DNA of 64,000 nucleotides. It comes from Isoperla grammatica (Eukaryota > Arthropoda > Insecta > Plecoptera > Perlodidae). Shown here piece by piece: positions 1 through 11,743 of this stretch. The notes under the pieces were generated by a model, which was given only the letters and a program-made list of their open reading frames with translations, was not told the DNA's origin and ran no database searches. The position numbers and the translations under genes were made by a program. How positions within the stretch are numbered: the stretch's first letter is position 1; every line of letters starts with the position of its first letter. The stretch covers positions 17,278,995-17,342,994 of the forward strand of contig OX246746.1 of NCBI GenBank assembly GCA_945910005.1, in the 5' to 3' direction.

Positions 1-669
1 CGAATTCACAAGTGGTATATTAAGTCTTTCTCTAAGACTGGCCCAACTTTAGACCTCCTGTAAATCTAGACCCAGCTCACACGTGAAGAAGTTACTGATA
101 CCTGGTAGGAATAAGAACACAATGACCATTCCAATAATATGTTTTAAAACTGTTCTGGGATATTTTCCTGGTTTTACAAGAGGTTCAAAGTTAGGCCGGT
201 CTTAGTCCTGGATAACAGTAAAGTAATGTTTCCACTTCTACACACAACACTTACTGAACGAAAAATGCCGCTTGCACCGTTATAGAAACGACTAACAAGG
301 TACATACAAAGAATCCGCTCTCGAAACCGAAAACACATTTTCAATGTTGTCATTGGGCAAACACCGAAAGGGTTGGTTCTAGAGTTACTGCATATCCATT
401 TAACATCACTAGCCTGGCGCGGCGCGTGCAAACAAAACCTATTTTCCTCTATCAGTGAATATTAAATATCTAACACCGAACTCGCTGCAGTATATGGGAA
501 TATGTTAATATGTTGATTATGTTTATGTGCCTAATAATAATTGTAATTGTAAGATAAATGTGTTAATATGATAATTTTCTACAATTCCGCACACATTATT
601 ATACTTAGTTTTACTTCAGAGCATTGATGTGTAGATGATACTGAACGCAAAGGAAAAGTATAGTTTGGA
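1..669. other. Non-coding stretch, no feature recognised
   Basis: AT-rich sequence without a convincing exon, splice-site pair or repeat. The reading frames in it have no domain-like content and no flanking splice signals. Confidence 0.5.
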
Positions 670-757
670 AGTATAGTATACTTATTTAGTATATAGTATA
701 CTAGTATAGTATAGTATAGTATAGTATAGTATAGTATAGTATAGTATAGTACAGTAT
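670..757. repeat. Pentanucleotide microsatellite (ATAGT)n
   Basis: ATAGT/AGTAT units run almost without interruption to the end of this interval, with a less regular AT-rich lead-in. It is a simple repeat, and the frames across it (tyrosine/isoleucine/leucine runs) are artefacts. Confidence 0.9.
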
Positions 758-1128
758 GGAAGTGTCACCCTCACCCGGTCACGACGTGTGTGGAATAGAT
801 CTGTTGTTGCGTCTGCACAGAGCGATTTGGTGCTTGGTGTCGTTTTCTCTAAACATATGGAACGTAAGTGTTGCAAAGTTCCCAACGATGTACAAATAAA
901 GACACCAATACTTATATGTACATTTAAAAAAAAACATCACCCTACAACTATAGTAACCAACCGTAGTTTTACATCATTCATGATTTCTTAAATTATTTTC
1001 CAGTTATTTATTCTAAATGTACACGTAAACGTAGAAATGTAAACCTTAGTTTATATTTCAACCATACAACTATGTAAAATCTTTTTTTTTGTCAAAATCT
1101 TTCCAAGAACATAAAACGCTTAGCCCAC

Positions 1129-1514
1129 TTAGGCTGCGACCGCACAGACGGAGAGTTGCTCGGAGGGTAGTGGGTATAGGGTGGATGCTATAGTAGGTGG
1201 ACTGTAGAAATCGCGGCCTCACTGCAAGCTGGAACAACCTATGTACCTACCTAGAGGGTTTGAGACTGTGAGTCATGCGTGCACTATGTCGCTATCTAAA
1301 CATTGCTCCTCCATGGTTGACTCCTTGTGAACCTAGTGCGTAGATGGAATTATCCAACACGAATGATTCATAGCCTGGCTACCCGCTCTACTAGGTCAGG
1401 GTGTGCAGTGCGGCCGGCGCCATAATAATGCACGTGTCGGATACTTACCTCGAGGGTTATTTGGTGGGTACCTACCCATCCAAGTAACCCTCCTTCTGTG
1501 CGGCCGCAGCCTAA
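1129..1514. mobile_element. MITE-like element with TTAGGCTGCG inverted ends
   Basis: The left end reads TTAGGCTGCGACCGCACAG and the right end is its reverse complement with one mismatch (CTGTGCGGCCGCAGCCTAA). The 386-bp interior has no coding capacity. No clear target-site duplication was found, so the superfamily is open. The inverted ends are seen directly; the transposon interpretation is inference. Confidence 0.6.
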
Positions 1515-1866
1515 AGGTAAAAAGCACTATCAGGAATACGACCGCGCCAGACTCGCCGTGCCCCAATGTACCCGTGAGATATAAGTTATGGCTAAAATCG
1601 GAGACTTCAATTTTGGTGCAAGATCTAATCTTCAAAGGATACTAATTTTACCAAAGAGCAGCACTTACACGCGCGTTAACTCCTCCGAAATCTAATCAAC
1701 CATACATTTCAATAGAGAACCACAGACATTTCCTGCATTGCAAGATCTATACAACGATGACTTACCATACGCCGGGAGCCGATCGAGAATGTACGAATTA
1801 CCGCTACTGCACTCAATGTATAGAAACGTGGCAACCCTGTAGCGCGCAGGTGCAGATAATATGAGG

Positions 1867-2045
1867 GGTGTCTATAGTTGTCCCAAGACAACCTTACACA
1901 TGCTTTCGTCACAGGCGACGGGTTCGTAGCCAATCAGCGATCGGTATTTGCGCGCTATTGTCTCGGGCGGTTCACTGGTTGGCTACGAGTGCCTCGCCTG
2001 TGACGAAAGCATGTGTAAGGTAGTCTTGGGTTGCCTATACCCACC
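1867..2045. mobile_element. Palindromic MITE, TTGTCCCAAGAC family, copy 1
   Basis: The two halves are near reverse complements: each end carries TATAG followed by a CCCAAGAC-type word, then CTTACACATGCTTTCGTCACAGG and GGTTCGTAGCCAATCAG-type blocks towards the centre. The ends start at TATA, compatible with a TA target. Related copies lie at about 39606-39775 and, more diverged, 9823-9968. Reading frames inside it are palindrome shadows. Confidence 0.75.
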
Positions 2046-2339
2046 GGACCCCACTTCTTCTGCCTCAGTGGAGAGCGGCATATACCGCCTTGCACCTAAA
2101 TTGAAGTCTCCGATTTTACTTACCAGGGCACCAGCTGAAAGAAGCACCAATAGGCACCACGTAACCATCACCTTCATCACTGTGTCTTGGAGTCACACTT
2201 TGTCACCAATCCCAAGTCACGATCATTTATACCGAAACACGTGTTATGAATTATACACTTATTACTCCAAAACACGTAACAAGCTTACTCAGATTCTGAA
2301 TATAAGCACAAGTTACATTCACCCTGTAGTTGGTAATAG

Positions 2340-2600
2340 TTATTGATTAGTATCATTGTTTGCATGAGCTAGCATCATGTAATGAGGTAATCAGGCTTTG
2401 TTTGTTTATTGTAAAAGGTCATCGGTCTAACGGTTACGATAATTGATTGAAATATTAACCAAAGGGCGCTTGTTGTTGACCTGATTCGAGTCAGCTGCTG
2501 CTGCCAGACGTCCCGCTTTCAGGATCTGTATCCCGCAACCGCATCCCGATTTATTTTATATCCTGATATATGCGTTTTTTTTAAATTTTATTTTTATGAG
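2340..2600. other. Non-coding, AT-rich
   Basis: No exon, repeat or RNA gene could be supported here. Confidence 0.4.
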
Positions 2601-2605
2601 AGATC

Positions 2606-2845
2606 AATTTCAACTAACAATAACAGCTCATTATCTACCATGAAGAACACTTAGAAAATGGAGCAACTCAACCGTTGAGTGAGAAATATAGGGACTACAT
2701 TTCTCCCTCCCCTACCCCAATATTTCTCACTCAACGACTCAACTAACAATATCAGCGCATTATCTACTATGAAGAACACTTTATAGAGAAGATACACAAC
2801 TAACAATACCAGCGCATTATACCATGAAGAATTCACTTGGAGAAT
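2606..2845. repeat. Three short imperfect tandem copies
   Basis: A unit built on CAACTAACAATA(A/C)CAGC, CATTATCTACCATGAAGAA and CACTTGGAGAATGGAG-like blocks recurs at about 2610, 2738 and 2796. An inverted AATATTTCTCACTCAAC segment (about 2672-2744) lies between copies one and two. This is a local duplication with no coding evidence. Confidence 0.55.
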
Positions 2846-2954
2846 GGAGACACATATACATTTATGATTTACAGATTTAAAACAGTGTGAAAATTAAGAC
2901 AAAAATGATTTTCTAAGCTTGTGACTTTCGGAACGGAATACTAAGCGGAAGAAG

Positions 2955-3060
2955 AATGTGTGAAAGTACGCCAGACATATGTTCATTTTCGTTGAATCAG
3001 TGTGCATGCAAGGGGCGGTAGACAAGGATCTGAGGTCGGCATTAGAGTGAGACTAAGTTA
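2955..3060 (+). repeat. Dispersed repeat D, copy 1
   Basis: A block running from GTGTGAAAGTACGCCAGA to AGGATCTGAGGTCGGCAT is shared with 4977-5060 and 45121-45215. In the last case it directly abuts an AAT array. It is a dispersed repeat of unknown class, perhaps the edge of a longer element. Confidence 0.6.
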
Positions 3061-3979
<919 letters not shown>

Positions 3980-4744
3980 CAATAAACATTTCCGTTTTGC
4001 AGGTGTTCTTACTTAAGTGTGATATCCAGCAACATCACATTACATTACAAAGGGTAATTAAGAACATCTGAAAACGGAAATATTGAAATATTCATTGAGA
4101 CAGAAAATAACGAACCATTAGCTATAACTTATGTTGTATCATGCCTTGATACACCAATATTATACCATTTCTAAAAAAAATCTACTACGTACATCCAGAT
4201 GAAGATAATATGAAATTTTTCATTCCCAATCCCAAATAACTTATTACGAATTTTTTTGCTCATGATTTGTATTAATAAATTGTGAAGAAATTAAGCAAGA
4301 CCAGGAGTTTTGATAGGGTTAGAAGAGTGTTTCCATAATCCTAAATGAGATGTGCGCATATTTTTTGTTTATAATTCCTCCGCAGTAGATAGAATCAATC
4401 GATGTGTTAGCATCTTCGATAGTTTTTCAAAATAGCAATTGAAATTATTCGTAACACATGCATTATACAAAATTGGTTGCAATTGTCATGAAACTATGGT
4501 GAAAAATTAAAGAAATTAAGAAATGAAACTATAATAAAACTTATGCATGATTTTGTCTTAAAGTAAAGGTTGGACGGATTTTAACTTGACAATTCCTGAC
4601 ATCTACTTAAAACTGGTCCATTAGGGAACATTTATGACCTTGCGTTGGTTTCCTGGGCATTCCTAACGAAGCGGGCGTGACTAAATGAGGATGAGTCTTG
4701 AGCACGCTACTTATTCGCTACTACGCTATACTCTATACGCTACT

Positions 4745-4978
4745 ACATTCGTAAAGGCCTTTACGAATATTTTACGATATTTTTTTATATTTAATATTTT
4801 TATTTTACGTTATTTAATATTAATATATATTTATATATTTAATTAATCAATTATAATTAATTAATTATAATTATTATTTAATTAATTAATAAATTAATAT
4901 ATTTAATACGATATTTAATATTTAACGATATTTATTTTACGATTTTTTATTTACTTTACGAATAAGGCCTTTACGAAT
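4745..4978. mobile_element. AT-rich element with CATTCGTAAAGGCCTT inverted ends
   Basis: The left end CATTCGTAAAGGCCTTTACGA is mirrored at the right by AAGGCCTTTACGAATG. The interior is almost pure A/T with repeated TTTACGATATT words. It directly abuts dispersed repeat D (copy 2), so it may have inserted into or next to that repeat. Superfamily unknown. Confidence 0.55.
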
Positions 4979-5060
4979 GTGTGAAAGAACGTCGGGAATA
5001 TGTTGAATTTCGTTGAAACGGCGTACGTGAAAAGGGCAGTAGATAAGAATCATAGAGCGA
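4977..5060 (+). repeat. Dispersed repeat D, copy 2
   Basis: Matches 2955-3060 and 45121-45215 over the GTGTGAAAGAACG to GTAGATAAGAATC segment. Confidence 0.55.
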
Positions 5061-6654
5061 CGATATAACAGTATTACGTGGTCACTGTATCAAAATAATA
5101 TGCAAATACTTGTTTGTATTCATAACTCATGAAACACACTTCAAAACTTATTGTGCCTTAGTCTTGGTCTTGGGTGTGCGAAGACATACAATATACTGCC
5201 GTCCTTTTAGCTTTCTAATAATTCAAGATTGGTTTTTACTGGTGAAGCGATATTGTCGATCAAGCAAACCATTCGTATACAATTTATTTGTAATTGGTAC
5301 TGTTGCAGTATTTTTAACGACTTTTAACCGAAAACGTCAAATTCACACAGTAAAATATGTGACAACACGATATTTCATGGTAAACTAAGTGTGCAGACAA
5401 CTGCAGCACAGAATGTTTTTGAAGTTTTTTTGTGGATGAACACAACCATAGAACCTCTATAATTTTAATATTGCGACAACATTGACAACGGTCATAAATT
5501 CAGTGCGGGAAACGTTATGAAAATGTTAAGAATGGATTCTAATAAATTTCATTGTTGTCCTTCTCTGATCTTAAGCAGTTCTTAAAATTCACTACACATC
5601 TTCGTTTGAGATACACTGACGTATAAATAAAACGCCAGCGGAATACAGATCGATAAATTATTATTTCGAAGTTAAGGCCAATCCTACACCAGAAGGGACA
5701 AGTTTTCTCACTACTCTGCGCTGCCGTCAGCCCAAACCCAAAAACCAAGGTAACAGTTGAAACGGTTGCTCAAAGAACCGCAGAGCGACATCAGCTACGC
5801 AAACTACTCTAGCGCCGCATCCGATCTATAGCAGCTATTTTTGAACATTTACGACATCTTACTATTTCAAGTTCATCTCATAAACTTTGACTATGTACAC
5901 AAATCAAAATAGGTAAAGAGAATTATTCACAAGGATGCTTTACTATTATGCTACACATTTAAAAATTAGAATGTGTTGTATGTATTATAGTACTAACCAT
6001 ATTAGGCCTAGTACTTCAAAAATACACCCAAATCTGGGTCCAACGCGCCAGCACATTAAACAAATCATAACTGATAAAATAATTAACAAAACGTAACAAT
6101 ACTTCTTTAATAGATTAACGAAACGTTGCTTTAAGTCTGGTAAAAAATTTGAATAAGCCGATTACTTTTGTTCTTAACTTTAGGGCGCTCGTAAATAGAG
6201 ACATTGATTTTGTTTCAGTACCTTGAAAACCTATCCACACAACTGACCAATATTAACAGAAATCTTATTTCCAACAAGCCATGCCTGGAATGACCTTATC
6301 AGGTTTAGGCCGCGTCCCGTCTTGTTTCGCCTCATGGGGTTGTGCACATGGTTAAACGCGCTCAGTGTCCTTAATTGCGATGTCCTGTCCAATTAGTACG
6401 AGACGAGATGGGCTTGGAAGCGCTAGTTATTGTAGAGCCTCACTCGATTATAACTATCTAAGACAGAACTAAGTACGGTGTTCTACCCCCATGTTCGCAT
6501 GGTTGCCTAAACATTCCCCCGTGCGTCTAATTACCCCTCTGTACGTTAATTAACTAGTTTTATGAAGGCGATAGAGCAGTAATGAAGAGTGCCCAAGTGG
6601 TATTCAAGGAGGCAATTGCACCATTTGAAGAAAACCGTAAACATACCTCAGTTT
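5061..6654. other. Non-coding stretch
   Basis: AT-rich sequence. Several frames of 60-90 codons occur, but none shows domain-like composition or good splice sites. Confidence 0.4.
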
Positions 6655-7532
6655 TATACTATCGTGGTTTTCTGGGTACAACCGTGTCAAAAGGTGGAAC
6701 CAATCCAACGTTTCGCCCATATTACAATGGGCTTCTTCAGGGACCTTCGTGGAGTGTTGATACTGACACCAACAACTGTCACTCTAAACAGTGCCATCAC
6801 TGTCCAGAGTTCCCCCTCGTGACAGTTGTTGGTGTCAGTATCAACACTCCACGAAGGTCCCTGAAGAAGCCCATTGCAATATGTAGTCACACTGTCACTC
6901 TAAACAGTGCCATCACTGTCCAGAGTTCCCCTCGTGACAGTTGTTGGTGTCAGTATCAACACTCCACGAAGGTCCCTGAAGAAGCCCATTGCATTATGTA
7001 GTCACACTGTCACTCTAAACAGTGCCATCACTGTCCAGAGTTCCCCTCGTGACAGTTGTTGGTGTCAGTATCAACACTCCACGAAGGTCCCTGAAGAAGC
7101 CCATTGCAATATGTAGTCACACTGTCACTCTGAACAGTGCCATCACTGTCCAGAGTTCCCCCTCGTGACAGTGTTGTTGGTGTCAGTATCAACACTCCAC
7201 GAAGGTCCCTGAAGAAGCCCATTGCAATATGTAGTCACACTGTCACTCTGAACAGTGCCATCACTGTCCAGAGTTCCCCCTCGTGACAGTTGTTGGTGTC
7301 AGTATCAACACTCCACGAAGGTCCCTGAAGAAGCCCATTGCAATATGTAGTCACACTGTCACTCTAAACAGTGCCATCACTGTCCAGAGTTCCCCCTCGT
7401 GACAGTGTTGTTGGTGTCAGTATCAACACTCCACGAAGGTCCCTGAAGAAGCCCATTGCAATATGGGCGAAACGTTGGATTGGTTTCATTCACCTTTTGA
7501 CACGGTTGTACCCGGAAAACCACGATAGTATA
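6655..7532. mobile_element. Foldback-type element: long inverted ends around a 116-bp minisatellite
   Basis: Both ends begin TATACTATCGTGG inwards and remain reverse complements for about 120 bp or more, with small differences, through the AACGTTTCGCCCAT block and the GGGCTTCTTCAGGGACC block. Between them lie about six head-to-tail 116-bp units containing TTGTTGGTGTCAGTATC, CCCATTGCAATATGTAGTC and AACAGTGCCATCACTGTCC. The terminal arms include part of the same repeat unit, in opposite orientation at the left end. No target-site duplication was recognised. Confidence 0.75.
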
Positions 7533-9822
7533 GTTGACTCCGGCCGTGAAAGCCTCCGAAATAGAATACCTCAGTTTGTTTTGTCAATCAATTATTGGAA
7601 TTGATACCAGACCTTCCGAACTAAGGTAGTTGAGCCCTGTTGGCACAGCGCAATGAGCGCATGCGTCCACCCCTGCAAAAAGGTGTACTCATGTATTTCA
7701 ACTTACCAGAATGACGTCAGTGGTGGGTGAACTCTAACAAAGGCAGGTCTTACCTTAGATGCTCAAAAGTCTTCGATAAGTAGGCGAAGGAAGGAACCTT
7801 GTAACAATCGCAACGCCGATTTAAATAATTTGACCTCCAATAAACCGTCGAATCGAACCAAGGATCGTCTACAATTCAATCTAGCATTAATAGTCATAAG
7901 ATTGGTTATTTTAGAATATAAAGTGATTCCCAAAGAAGTTATACGATCTTGAGATTTCATCCCATTCCATTTGTTTTCCTTAAATATGCATGAAAATAGA
8001 GTTATAAAAGAGGAAGAACCACAAAAAGGGGTCTAATAAAATTTTCAAAACTTGGTTGGACCTCGCACACGCTCAATATTACTTTTACCACACTGCCCTA
8101 ATTTTATCGAGAAAGATAAATGTTTTAAGATTCTCGTTTTTTATTGCGTTATCACACTTTTGACTATGTTATGAAATGTCGAAAGGTATGATCTTTGGTA
8201 GTTTACACCATACGAATTTTTTCGTGTGCCGGTACAAATGAGTGGTTTGTACAGACGATAAAAGAAATACACCAAACACTGTTGAAAAAGTTGGAAAAGT
8301 TGCTTTTTCCACATTTCAGAACATAGACAAAGGTATGATAACACAATATAAAAAGTATGAACCTTCACACAATTTTCTTACTCGCTAAAGTTAGAACAGA
8401 GTATTGTGAAATGTAAAACTTCAATTTTGAGTTCAACATTGAACCTGTAGATATGACAAACAATTGAATGATTTACCTCAATACAAATGCAATAACGAAC
8501 ACAGAATATTATTTCCCCCATCTCTCTTTGTATGCAACTGCACAAAAATTGGGTTTGAGATGCATAGTGCATTATATTCTACTGATAAGATTGATTTAGA
8601 ATATTGTACGCTGATTTGCATGCTAAAAATTAGAAAAAAAACATGCATTAGCTTACTGCTGTTCCTTTGCAGGAAATACATTCTTCGTTTTAAAATTAAT
8701 CCCATGGGCTATATTAAAGTGTACTCATTCAAAAAGGTCATAGAAGAACAGTGATTTGAATAGAATATTAAATTTAAAAATTATGTATAAGTAGACAAAA
8801 GCTGGTAAACAACTTTGATCAGTACGGCTTCATAGTTATTGAAAAAGCGAGAAGAGTCCGGGACCTAGTCTCAATATTGAAAACCATCTCGTAGAAAGTG
8901 TGATTGTGTTGGTTGTATTTTCTTGTGATATTCGTACTTGCTATCGACATCCCAATCCAATAAAGCAGGAAACTGCTCGACGAGGCACGACAAGGATGAG
9001 TATTGAGTATTCACTCCCCACAAGTTAGTGAACACAAGTGAAAGCAACACCGTTCTGTGCACGCCAGTCACAATGTTAAACCACAGATAACAATTTAAAC
9101 CACAAAAGATATTGGTATTTTATTGATAACTTGATAATGCTTTTAAGATATTGAAAAATTGATTGACACCCGGGGTAAGGAATTTAAATTTTTTTAAATA
9201 TTGTTATACAAATACAATATTGTACGTTTTTCAATTCGTTGATTAGCTGATACACATCTAAGTTCCGGGTATGAATCACTTTCCATTTTCAAGCATTCTC
9301 AAGAAAGACTGCTGGTGAGTCTCCACTTCACTACTCTATACTTTACTACTCAACTCTACTACTCACTTTTACGATTGAGTTGAGTCTACGACTCAACTTT
9401 ACTACTCAACTATTTGTTTATTAAAACAGTGCAAAATCAAAGGTTGTTAGTATTATCTTATGAACGCTAAATAATATTATAGAAGTGGTTTCTAACCAAC
9501 ATTTAGATTTATAAGCACAATACAAAGTGGATTAACAAAATTTCAAGTATTGCAGTCATTGTGGTTGTCTTTTTTAAGTCTGCTTTAAGGCAGTTTAGAG
9601 ATGAGATTTCCATAATGGAATGAATATTAAAATATTATATATTAAATTAATTATATTATTGAGAATTGAGAATCGAGAAAAATGACAGAACAACGAAAAT
9701 AACTACAGCAAAATAAATATGCCTAACTCGCGGGAATATTCGGCCAACAAGAGAAATAATATCATTAATCATGATAATATGCCGGAATACTGATAATAAT
9801 GCGATACAGAATGATGTACTTA
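7533..9822. other. Non-coding stretch
   Basis: No gene could be supported. A 66-codon minus frame at 8871-9071 is slightly hydrophobic at its start but lacks an ATG and clear exon borders. A run of CTACT/ACTCAACT words near 9325-9410 is a short low-complexity tract. Confidence 0.4.
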
Positions 9823-9968
9823 CCCCGAAACAACCTTAGATGCTTTTGTCATAGATTAGTCATTCGTGGCCAACCAGAGAGCCCCAATATCAACACCAAT
9901 ATCTGAGGACACGAGTCGCTCGTCTGTGAGGAACGCATCGGCAAGGTGGTTTTGGGACAAGTATATTA
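9823..9968. mobile_element. Palindromic MITE, TTGTCCCAAGAC family, diverged copy
   Basis: Ends ACCCCGAAACAACCTTAGATGC and GCAAGGTGGTTTTGGGAC are imperfect inverted repeats. The interior resembles the copies at 1867-2045 and 39606-39775 (GTCATAGATTAGTCATTCGTGGCCAACCAG-like block). It is older than those copies. Confidence 0.5.
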
Positions 9969-10697
9969 TACTTAGGTGTAGAATGGAACATAATATACAA
10001 AAGAGATGATATTTTGGTGAAGACATTAGAGGCGTTTGTCATTTTGACAGCTGCCGTTGAAAATGGAGAAGTTTCACTTTCAGCTAGCGAGGTTATGTCA
10101 ACAAGAAGAGTTGCTGACGCCTACGGAAACTTCCGCTAGAAATAAAAAGTTTAGAATAGGGATGGGAATATTAATTTGTAAGCGGGTCAGCCCAAGACAT
10201 GCATTTTTTAATGATAAAAATATGGTATAAGCTGGTTTGTAGTACTCTTTATTGCACAGATATAATGTATGAACACCCCTTTGATAACTTTGAGTCACTT
10301 AAAATTTTGTACAGGACTTGGTAATTTAGAAATTTATGATTGATGAAAAGTTTTATTTTGAAGAAAATTAAAAACTAATGACTGGATCAATTATATACTG
10401 TGTGATCCATAATAAACTTAAATTTTGAAGTATATTTCATCTCACTGCCAATTTGGTCTCACATAACAAAATGAACAAAAATGCATCTCGTTTCTTCAAT
10501 AGTCGATCGTAATAAGGAGTTCAAACTTCAAACCAAAATAATTCACTTACGGTTTTGTTGATGTGTTTACAGGATTCAAACTTGTAAAACGTTTGGTATG
10601 AATTAAATAAACTGTAAACAATATGCCTACGTATACCTTAATAACAATAAAAGAAAAACAAGACAATCGTCTGCCTTCTGGTTGGTCAGGTTTCAAT
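9969..10697. other. Presumed 3' untranslated and downstream region of the PPPG-repeat gene
   Basis: The stretch lies just beyond the minus-strand stop codon at 10698-10700. Candidate AATAAA signals on the minus strand occur near 10352 and 10242. The true cleavage site is not defined by sequence alone. Confidence 0.35.
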
Positions 10698-11743
10698 TCA
10701 CATCTCTTTGCCCTGCATTGGACGGTGCTCCGGTGAAAAAGCTTCATCTGTGGCCATCGAGGAGACGGGCAAACGGTCACCGACAGAGGGACGAGATGTC
10801 AACGGTATCCTGACCATCTCAAAGCCGAGAGGAATCAAGCATTGAGGTTTGAATCCGGGTGGCGGAAGGATGACCTTCAGAAGGTCGGCACCCGTATCGG
10901 GCACCCGAAAGTACTCGTAGCCGGGAGCAACCGAAACTCGAGGTTTGAATCCAGGTGGCGGAGGTACGATCTTCTGAAGGTCGGAACCTTCGGGCATCCG
11001 AACGTACTCGTAGCAGGGAGGATCCGAACATCGAGGTTTGAATCCGGGTGGCGGAACTATGACCTTTAGAAGGCCGGAACCCGTATCGGGCACCCGAACG
11101 TAGTCGTAGCCGGGACGAACCGAACATGGAGGTTGGAGTCCGGGTGGCGGAGGTATGATCTTCTGAAGGTTGGAACCATCGGGCACCCGAACGCACTCGT
11201 AGCAGGGAGGAACTGAACCTCGAGGTGGGAGTCCGGGTGGCGGAGGTATGATCTTCTGAAGGTTGGAACCATCGGGCACCCGAACGCACTCGTAGCAGGG
11301 AGGAACTGAACCTCGAGGTTTGAATCCGGGTGGCGGAGGTATGATCTTCTGAAGGTCGGAACCATCGGGCACCCGAACGTTCTCGATGCCGGGAGGAAGC
11401 GAACATCGAGGTTGGAGTCCGGGTGGCGGAGGTATGATCTTCTGAAGGTTGGAACCATCGGGCACCCGAACGCACTCGTAGCAGGGAGGAACTGAACCTC
11501 GAGGTGGGAGTCCGGGTGGCGGAGGTATGATCTTCTGAAGGTCGGAACCATCGGGCACCCGAACGTTCTCGAAGCCGGTTCCAGATGAGCAATGAGGCGT
11601 GTTGGTCATCAGCATGACCAGCCTCTCCATGATGTCCGACTTACAGCCGGCGGTTTGGGTCTTCAGAGTAATCTCCAGCATCTGTCGACACTGGCTCCCT
11701 ACCACCTCATCGATCATGGAGAGCATTTCAACTGTGGCCACAG
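10698..11743 (-). CDS. Exon 7 (last): helical segment plus eight PPPG[F/L] repeats
   Basis: The acceptor is CCTGTTGCAG|CTGTGG, whose first two bases complete a codon split from exon 6; the stop is TGA at 10700-10698. After about 57 residues (MLSMIDEVVG..., probably helical) come eight units of the form xVRVPDGS[DN]LQKIIPPPPG[FL]xPRxSxPPxYE, 31 residues each (32 in units 6 and 8), and a degenerate ninth start. Units 6 and 8 have three prolines before the glycine, the rest four. The DNA unit is 93 bp, and the opposite and shifted frames stay open because of the periodicity; they are shadows. The last 39 residues are non-repetitive. Confidence 0.8.

Noticed and set aside
6582..7604. Several 60-140 codon frames on both strands
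   Set aside because: All lie in the 116-bp minisatellite and repeat the same peptides in different frames.
8871..9071. 66-codon minus frame with hydrophobic beginning
   Set aside because: No ATG, no convincing acceptor or donor and no family resemblance.
10819..11592. Two other long repeated frames over exon 7 (257 and 161 codons)
   Set aside because: They arise from the 93-bp period being divisible by three; only the PPPG frame joins in phase to exon 6.
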